This document shows positions 58,023-64,000 of a stretch of 64,000 bases of DNA, one piece after another (the stretch's first letter is position 1; every line of letters begins with the position of its first letter). Position numbers and translations under genes: made by a program. Under the pieces are notes generated by a model. That model saw nothing but the letters and a program-made list of their open reading frames with translations. It was not told where the DNA came from and did not search any database. This DNA comes from JAJFUE01 sp041687335. GTDB taxonomy: Bacteria; Sumerlaeota; Sumerlaeia; MVZB01. The stretch is from NCBI GenBank assembly GCA_041687335.1, contig JAWLCE010000009.1, positions 57,363-121,362 of the forward strand, read 5' to 3'.

Positions 58023-60182
58023 CTAAATACCCCAGCCGAGCGCGCGCCCAGTTTGATAAACGGCCATGGTCAGGAAATAGGCCAGCAGCGTCAGTCCGGT
58101 GAACTGCAGCAGCGGCCAGCGCCAGGAGTTGCTTTCGCGCCGGACCACCGCCACCGTCGCCATGCAGGGAGCGGCGATCAGGCTGAACAGCATGATGCAG
58201 AATCCGGCCAGCGGCGGATAGCGCTCGGCCAGCACGCGGCGCAGGCGCGGCGAACCGCCGTCGCCCTCGCCCAGAGCGTTGACGATGCCAAGCTGGGCCA
58301 CCAGCACCTCCTTGGCTGCCAGTGCGCCAATGAACGCGGTGCAGATGCGCCAGTCAAAACCGAGTGGGGCGAAGACCGGCTCCATCGCACGGCCCAGCCG
58401 GCCGCTGATCGAGTAGGCCAGCGCCTCGCCCTGACGCGCGGTTTCCAGCTCCTCCGCCGACATGGAAGCTGCCGCCGCCGAGGCGTCAACATCAAAGAGC
58501 GGCTTTTGCGGATAGCTGTTGGCCACCCACAAGACAATGGAGATGGCGAGGATGATGGTACCGGCCTTGCGCAGGTAGAGCGCGGACTTCTGCCAAATAT
58601 CCATCAGCACCGCGCGCGGGGTCGGCAGGCGGTAGGGAGGCAATTCCATCACGAAGGGGGTCGGCTCGCCGGCCAGCAGCGTCACGCGCAGCAGCTTGAC
58701 CAGCACAATGGCCAATAGGATGCCGATCAGGTAGATCAGGAACAGCGTCACGCCGCGCCAGGCCAGCGGGATGAAAGCAGGGATCAGCAGCGTGTAGATC
58801 GGCAGGCGCGCGCTGCAAGACATCAACGGGATCGCCATCATCGTCGCCAGCCGATCGCGTTCGTGCTCGAGCGTGCGCGTGGCCATGATGGCGGGCACCG
58901 AGCAGCCGAAGCCGGTCACCAATGGCATCAGGCTGCGCCCATGCAGGCCGATCTTGTGCATCAGGCGGTCCACGAGAAAGGCGGCACGCGCCATGTAACC
59001 ACAGCGCTCGAGCAAGCCGATGGCCATGAACAGCAGCACGATGTTGGGCAGGAAGACGATCACGCCGCCGACGCCGTGGATGATGCCGTCGACCAGCAGC
59101 GAGCGCAGCGGGCCATCGGGCACCAGGGCCGTCACCAGCGTGGCCAGCGCCCCGATGCCAAGTTCAATGGCGCCCATCAGGGGCTCACCCATCGTGAAGA
59201 CGAACTGGAACAGCGCCACCATCAGCGCGAGGAAAATCGGCATGCCCAGCCAGCGGTGCATGACGATGGCGTCGATGCGGCTGGTCGGCGTCGGATGCTG
59301 GCCCACCGGGGTGGCCGAGACCACCGTCTCGGTGATGACCCCGGCCAGCGCGCCGTAGCGCGCCTCGGCGATCATCGCCTCCATCGACTGGTTGTTCTGC
59401 CCCCCCAGGCGCTCCATCTCGAGCAGGGTCTTGTTGGCGATGCCGCCCCCGCCGGGGATGGCGTTGCGCAGCCAATACTGGATTTCCGCGTCGCCCTCGA
59501 TGAACTTGATGGCCGCCCAACGTGCCGGCAGGGCGGCCGCGCGGCCGTTGGTCAGGCGCAGGCGCCAGGCCAGCTTGTCGATCAGGCGCCCCAAGTCCGA
59601 ACCATAATCGAACAGCTCCTCGCCGCGCATCGGGCGCGATTGGGCCGTGCGGCCGACCGCCGCCACCAGCGCCTCGAGCCCCTCGCCGCGACTGGCCACC
59701 GTGGTGACGACCTCGACGCCCAGCCGCTGCGCCAACTTTTCGGTGTCGATGCCGATGCCGCGGGCGGCGGCCTCATCCATCATGTTGAGGTCGAGCACCA
59801 GGCGCGCGCCCAGCTCGGCCAGCTGCATGGTCAGGTAGAGGCTGCGTTCGAGGTTGGCGGCGTCGACCACCTGAACAATGACATCGGGGCGGCGCCGCAC
59901 CAGCCACTCGCGGGCAATCCGTTCCTCGGGGCTGTTGGCCGTCAGGCTGTAGGTGCCGGGCAGATCGACCAGTTGCAATTCACAGCCATCGCGGCGGCAG
60001 ACCCCGTGAGCCACCTCGACGGTCACGCCGGGATAGTTGGCCACGCGCTGGCTGGAGCCGGTTAATGCGTTGAAAATACTTGTTTTGCCGGAGTTGGGAT
60101 TGCCCACCAACGCCACGCTCAGGACTTGTGGCGGTGCCGCGATCGTTGCGGCCGGTGGGATCATCGAGGTGCCATCGGACAT
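58023..60182 (-). CDS. feoB: Ferrous iron transport protein B
   Basis: 719 residues. N-terminal G domain: G1 GNPNSGKTSIFNALTG, G3 DLPGTYSLTANSPEE, G4 NMMD within LDLNMMDEAAARGI; GDI helical domain to about residue 270; then about ten membrane helices including two Gate motifs (FLPNIVLLFMAIGLLERCGY, FGCSVPAIMATRTL) with the conserved Cys. FeoB imports Fe2+ through the inner membrane. The operon order is regulator/FeoA fusion, feoB, Cys-rich partner. The start could also be the ATG six codons later. Confidence 0.97.
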   Translation of the reverse strand: MSDGTSMIPPAATIAAPPQVLSVALVGNPNSGKTSIFNALTGSSQRVANYPGVTVEVAHGVCRRDGCELQLVDLPGTYSLTANSPEERIAREWLVRRRPDVIVQVVDAANLERSLYLTMQLAELGARLVLDLNMMDEAAARGIGIDTEKLAQRLGVEVVTTVASRGEGLEALVAAVGRTAQSRPMRGEELFDYGSDLGRLIDKLAWRLRLTNGRAAALPARWAAIKFIEGDAEIQYWLRNAIPGGGGIANKTLLEMERLGGQNNQSMEAMIAEARYGALAGVITETVVSATPVGQHPTPTSRIDAIVMHRWLGMPIFLALMVALFQFVFTMGEPLMGAIELGIGALATLVTALVPDGPLRSLLVDGIIHGVGGVIVFLPNIVLLFMAIGLLERCGYMARAAFLVDRLMHKIGLHGRSLMPLVTGFGCSVPAIMATRTLEHERDRLATMMAIPLMSCSARLPIYTLLIPAFIPLAWRGVTLFLIYLIGILLAIVLVKLLRVTLLAGEPTPFVMELPPYRLPTPRAVLMDIWQKSALYLRKAGTIILAISIVLWVANSYPQKPLFDVDASAAAASMSAEELETARQGEALAYSISGRLGRAMEPVFAPLGFDWRICTAFIGALAAKEVLVAQLGIVNALGEGDGGSPRLRRVLAERYPPLAGFCIMLFSLIAAPCMATVAVVRRESNSWRWPLLQFTGLTLLAYFLTMAVYQTGRALGWGI

Positions 60183-60236
60183 CAGCAGGCTATTGCTTTC
60201 GCATTACAAACGGCGGGCGGAAATACTAGTGCCCGT

Positions 60237-61067
60237 TCAGCCGGTCTTCTCGTCAATTTCAATCAGGCTTGCCTCGCTGCGGCGCAGCGAGAGGTCGTAG
60301 CCGCGGATCTTGACCTTGATCGGGTCGCGCAGCGGGGCGATCCGCTCGAGGGTGACGGCGGTGCCCCGAGTGATGCCCATGTCGAGCAGGCGCCGGTGGA
60401 TCGCGCCCTGGCCACGCACGCGCCGGACAACGGCACGCTGGCCGGGTGCGAGGTCGGCCAGCGTTCGCGCAGGGGTGGCTTCCTCGGCGCGCACGGGCGC
60501 AGGGGCGGGCTCCATAAGCTCCGCCGGCCGGGTCTCCATCGCGATGCAGCCTTCGTAATGCTCACACATCGCGCAATTGCCGTTTTGGGGGCACTCGGGG
60601 TGAAAGGCGGCCACGCGGGCCTGAATCTTTTCGAGCATCTGGGGGCTTTCGGTCAGCACGCGGATCAGCCGGAAGAGCGCGCCGCTGGTCTGGCGGCTGA
60701 GCAGGTGTTCCATTTTGCAGGCATCCTCGCGGGCGATCTCGGTGGGGATGCTGAGGATGTCCTCGAGGAAACATTCCATGATCAGGTAATTGCGTTCGAC
60801 GCCGCGGGCAAGCTGGCGGCCGTCCTCGGTCAGCAGCAGCATCCGGTTGGGATCCTCCTCGATCCAGCCGCGCTCTTTGAGCAGGGTGGCGGCGCGGCTG
60901 GCGGCCCCGCGCGAGACCTTGAGGTGCTCGGCCAGATCAGTGACCCGGGCGTAGCCCAGCTTGCGTCGCAGATGCATGATGGTGGTGAGATAATGCGCGG
61001 CTGAATGGGTCAGCTCGCTTTCCTCAAACGCGCGCCATGCGGAGTGGTCATTGACCTGGACGCTCAT
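60237..61067 (-). CDS. DtxR/MntR-type regulator fused to FeoA, with Cys cluster
   Basis: 276 residues. Residues 18-95: winged helix of DtxR type (HYLTTIMHLRRKLGYARVTD, HLKVSRGAASRAATLLKERG), then the helical dimer/metal domain with MECFLEDILS and C117-KMEH. A linker has C159-x5-C165-x2-C168-x5-C174 (CPQNGNCAMCEHYEGC). Residues 200-276 are a FeoA domain (RTLADLAPGQRAVVRRVRGQ, LDMGITRGTAVTLERIAP). It likely represses the feo operon when iron is enough, and its FeoA part may assist FeoB. The fusion removes the need for a separate feoA, which is absent. The Cys cluster could bind Fe-S or zinc. Confidence 0.88.
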   Translation of the reverse strand: MSVQVNDHSAWRAFEESELTHSAAHYLTTIMHLRRKLGYARVTDLAEHLKVSRGAASRAATLLKERGWIEEDPNRMLLLTEDGRQLARGVERNYLIMECFLEDILSIPTEIAREDACKMEHLLSRQTSGALFRLIRVLTESPQMLEKIQARVAAFHPECPQNGNCAMCEHYEGCIAMETRPAELMEPAPAPVRAEEATPARTLADLAPGQRAVVRRVRGQGAIHRRLLDMGITRGTAVTLERIAPLRDPIKVKIRGYDLSLRRSEASLIEIDEKTG

Positions 61068-61125
61068 CGGAAGGCCTTTCGTGGCGGGGAGGGGGAGCGC
61101 TGACCGGCGCAGCGGACCCCGGTCG

Positions 61126-61175
61126 ACAGATGGCTGGCTGTCAAGTCAGCCATTCATCTGTTGTCTATAGTCAAC
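61126..61175. promoter_or_regulatory. Operator region of the feo operon
   Basis: GTTGTCTATAGTCAAC (61160-61175) is a 16-bp palindrome with one mismatched pair, fitting a DtxR-family site. Next to it a 36-bp inverted repeat (61126-61161, arms starting ACAGATG and ending CATCTGT, 13 of 15 pairs) forms a hairpin. Both are about 60-110 bp before the DtxR-FeoA start. No clear -35/-10 pair was found. Confidence 0.5.
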
Positions 61176-61225
61176 CGACGCCATTATTCATCACCGCCGG
61201 CATCCCGTCAAGCGATTATCTGAAG

Positions 61226-61357
61226 GGTAGGTCGGCTCTTCGGGCCGACATGGGCGCCCCTGCCGGGTCGAGCTACCCGCTCGCCACCCCGATCCGTGCC
61301 GGGTAGGGTAGGTCGGCTCTTCGAGCCGACATGGGCGGCCCTGCCGAGCCGAATGAC
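61226..61357. repeat. Repeat family A, two degenerate copies in tandem
   Basis: Units at 61226-61277 and 61307-61357 are about 52 bp each and alike at most positions (GGTAGGTCGGCTCTTCGGGC and GGTAGGTCGGCTCTTCGAGC starts, then CCGACATGGGC). Their right halves are decayed. They lie between the feo and asd units and make up most of the 314-bp gap together with the operator. Confidence 0.75.
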
Positions 61358-61381
61358 CCTGATCTACCAAAGATGCAGCCC

Positions 61382-62428
<1,047 letters not shown>

Positions 62429-62564
62429 GAAAATCACTCCTGCGTCTGGGTCGGCGCCTTGGCGGCGTGCCTTGCGCACGCCAAGGTGGGCCTTAAACCC
62501 CATACGCTAGAGCAAAAGGGCGCGCGGATCAACAGCAATCCGCGCGCCGGGCACAACTACCTCT

Positions 62565-62642
62565 CGCTTCGCTTACCCTGGGCTTTTCGAACTGTGCCCA
62601 CCCTTTCAGGGTGGAATGCCGGTGCCATACCGGGCCGCCACG
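62565..62642. repeat. Repeat family C, short copy
   Basis: 78 bp nearly the same as 34053-34129, with CCTGGGCTTTTCGAACTGTG and CACCCTTTCAGGGTGGAA and ending GGCCGCCACG. A hairpin (CCACCCT/AGGGTGG) is internal. It lies upstream of asd, before a repeat-A remnant. Confidence 0.8.
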
Positions 62643-62649
62643 TTTACAT

Positions 62650-62696
62650 TTCGAGCCGACACTGGAGGCCATGTCGGGTCGAAGACCCGACCTACC
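62650..62696. repeat. Repeat family A, left-truncated copy
   Basis: Starts within the left unit (TTCGAGCCGAC), then spacer and a full right unit ending GACCCGACCTACC. Confidence 0.75.
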
Positions 62697-62711
62697 ACTC
62701 CCGCCCTTGGC

Positions 62712-64000
62712 TCAGGCCTTCGGTTCGGTCAGGTCCACCGGCTGGCGGTTGCGCCAGAGGCCGCGCGTGAAGTCGGGGAAGTCAACCGACCGGCTGCGCT
62801 GGGTCAGGGAGCGCGAGCTGAGGTCGATGACCGAGCTCCAGGCAGCCGCGTCATAGACGTCGAGATCGGTGGGCAGGCCCAGCCGCAGCGCGCGGATGAG
62901 GCGGTAGTCCTCCATGAAGTCCATGCCGCCGTGGCCGGCGCCGGCGGCGCGTTCGGCCATGCGCCGCCACAGCTCGTGGTTGAATTCCTTCATGTAGTCC
63001 GAGTCGTTGGTGATCATCTCCCACTGATGACTGGGGCTGCGGCCTTCGACGTGCACGCGGTCGGGGTAGCCCTGGAAGATGCCGCGCGTGCCTTGGAGCA
63101 TGTTGATGCGCGAGTAGGGACGCGGGGCATTGGTGTCGTGGACGACGTAGATCGTGCGGCCCTGCACGGTCTTGATCAGGCTCAGGTTGATGTCGCCGGC
63201 CTGGAAGTCGATGTCGCGGCGGGGGTCATCGGCGGGCAGGTGCTCGCGCGCCCACAGGTTCAGGCCGCGGGCGGGGCCGCTCATCGAGACCATGTAGTCG
63301 AACTGGTCGCCGCGGCCGATGTTCATGTACCAGGCGACGGGACCGAGGCCGTGCATCGGATAGAGGTTGCCGGCGGCGGAGCTGACCGAGTGGCGCCAGC
63401 GCCAGAGGCCCTCGTGGTCCTGGCCGAGCTTGATCGCGCGCAGATCGTGGTTGTAGGCGCACTCGGCGTGGAGCAGCTCGCCAAGCAGGCCGGCGCGGGC
63501 CATCGAGAGCACCATCATTTCGCTGCGGCCGTAGCAGCAGTTCTCCATCATCACGCAGTGGCGGTTGGTGCGTTCACTGGCCTCAACCAGTTGCCAGCAC
63601 TCGTCCAGGGTGAGGGCGGCGGGGATTTCGGTGGCGGCGTGCTTGCCGCGCTCCATCGCCGCCAGACAGATCGGGGTGTGCAGCGTCCAGGGCGTGGCGG
63701 TGTAGACCAGATCGATGTCATCGCGGTCGCAGATGCGCAGGTAATCGTCAGCGCCGGTGTAAGTGTCGGGCTTGGGCTGGCCGGCGTCGCTGATGAACTT
63801 GAGCGCGCGCTGCATGTTGTCCTCGTTGATGTCGGCGAGGACCCGGATCTCGACCCCCTCGATGCGCGTCAGGTTGCGCACGTGGTTGGTGCCCATGTTG
63901 CCGGTGCCGATGTAGGCGACCCGGACGGTTTCAAGAGGCGCGGCCTTGACGCCGCTCCACCCCGCGGGCAGGGCCGGCGGGGTCGGGGCGGCCGGCTCGG
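62712..64000 (-). CDS. Gfo/Idh/MocA-family oxidoreductase, GH109-like (cut by window edge)
   Basis: The reading frame is open to position 64000, so the true start (probably after a signal or Tat leader) is outside. Visible: NAD-binding VRVAYIGTGNMGTNHVRNL, EIPAALTLDECWQLVEASER, MMENCCYGRSEMMVLSM, and ECAYNHDLRAI, which closely follow the pattern of the NAD-dependent alpha-N-acetylgalactosaminidase family GH109 (also MHGLGPVAWYMNIGRGDQFD). GH109 enzymes use an oxidation-elimination mechanism. Whether it acts on GalNAc or another glycan is not determinable. It ends 283 bp upstream of asd on the same strand. Confidence 0.8.
   Translation of the reverse strand, partial: EPAAPTPPALPAGWSGVKAAPLETVRVAYIGTGNMGTNHVRNLTRIEGVEIRVLADINEDNMQRALKFISDAGQPKPDTYTGADDYLRICDRDDIDLVYTATPWTLHTPICLAAMERGKHAATEIPAALTLDECWQLVEASERTNRHCVMMENCCYGRSEMMVLSMARAGLLGELLHAECAYNHDLRAIKLGQDHEGLWRWRHSVSSAAGNLYPMHGLGPVAWYMNIGRGDQFDYMVSMSGPARGLNLWAREHLPADDPRRDIDFQAGDINLSLIKTVQGRTIYVVHDTNAPRPYSRINMLQGTRGIFQGYPDRVHVEGRSPSHQWEMITNDSDYMKEFNHELWRRMAERAAGAGHGGMDFMEDYRLIRALRLGLPTDLDVYDAAAWSSVIDLSSRSLTQRSRSVDFPDFTRGLWRNRQPVDLTEPKA

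Noticed and set aside
61226..61357. Possible CRISPR-like repeat pair
   Set aside because: Only two copies, decayed right halves, and the unit is an intergenic palindromic element found elsewhere singly; no cas genes.

Overview
The window is G+C-rich bacterial chromosome with one tRNA gene and about 53 protein genes. No rRNA, IS element, prophage or CRISPR array was recognised. LpxA and an arabinose-5-phosphate isomerase (KdsD/KpsF type) point to an LPS-bearing Gram-negative. Several features resemble Planctomycetes, Verrucomicrobia, Lentisphaerae and nearby candidate phyla: BlaI plus M56 pairs with carboxypeptidase-like tails, Gfo/Idh/MocA (GH109-like) proteins, DUF4861 and GH88 uronate enzymes, Ser/Thr kinases, and interspersed palindromes related to GGTAGGTCGGGTCTTCGACC. 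The pyruvate:ferredoxin oxidoreductase suggests anaerobic or fermentative metabolism. The phylum is an inference.

Layout. 1-10.3 kb is all minus strand: partial uvrC, an RDD membrane protein, a PAS histidine kinase, hisC, rdgB, miaB, and a BlaI/M56 unit whose M56 gene is cut from its C-terminal part by a frame change at a G6 run. 10.5-17.5 kb is plus strand: nifJ, a dihydroorotate dehydrogenase-like gene, tRNA-His(GTG), a galU-type pyrophosphorylase and a glucuronokinase-like GHMP kinase. 17.5-26.8 kb holds ettA, glyQS, gmd-kdsD with a secreted unknown, serS and an acetyltransferase. A Phd/RelE-type toxin-antitoxin pair, recR and a 555-bp gap with DnaA boxes follow, then lpxA, apbE, two tandem CE7-type esterases, dprA and a Ser/Thr kinase with an MshEN-like N-terminus and a C-terminal pseudokinase.

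39.0-44.4 kb is a uronate-saccharide operon: DUF4861 protein, kduI, kduD, then a DUF4861-GH88 fusion, behind a good sigma-70 promoter. 44.8-49.4 kb carries a tandem-receiver protein, a STAS protein, an M16 peptidase, a lipoprotein and maf.

49.5-52.7 kb is the most interesting region. A secreted protein with 21 cysteines in 137 residues lies behind a near-consensus sigma-54 promoter, next to a sigma-54 activator and a membrane histidine kinase with a His-rich, predicted periplasmic loop. The design parallels the ZraPSR metal/envelope-stress system but uses an unrelated Cys-rich effector. 52.9-57.8 kb has a hemerythrin, a PmtA-like methyltransferase, two family-2 glycosyltransferases, a small degenerate Rossmann-like protein and panE. 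57.7-61.1 kb is a ferrous-iron operon (DtxR-FeoA fusion, feoB, Cys-rich FeoB partner). asd and an edge-truncated GH109-like gene close the window.

Three families of palindromic repeats (A, B and C below) fill many of the intergenic gaps.
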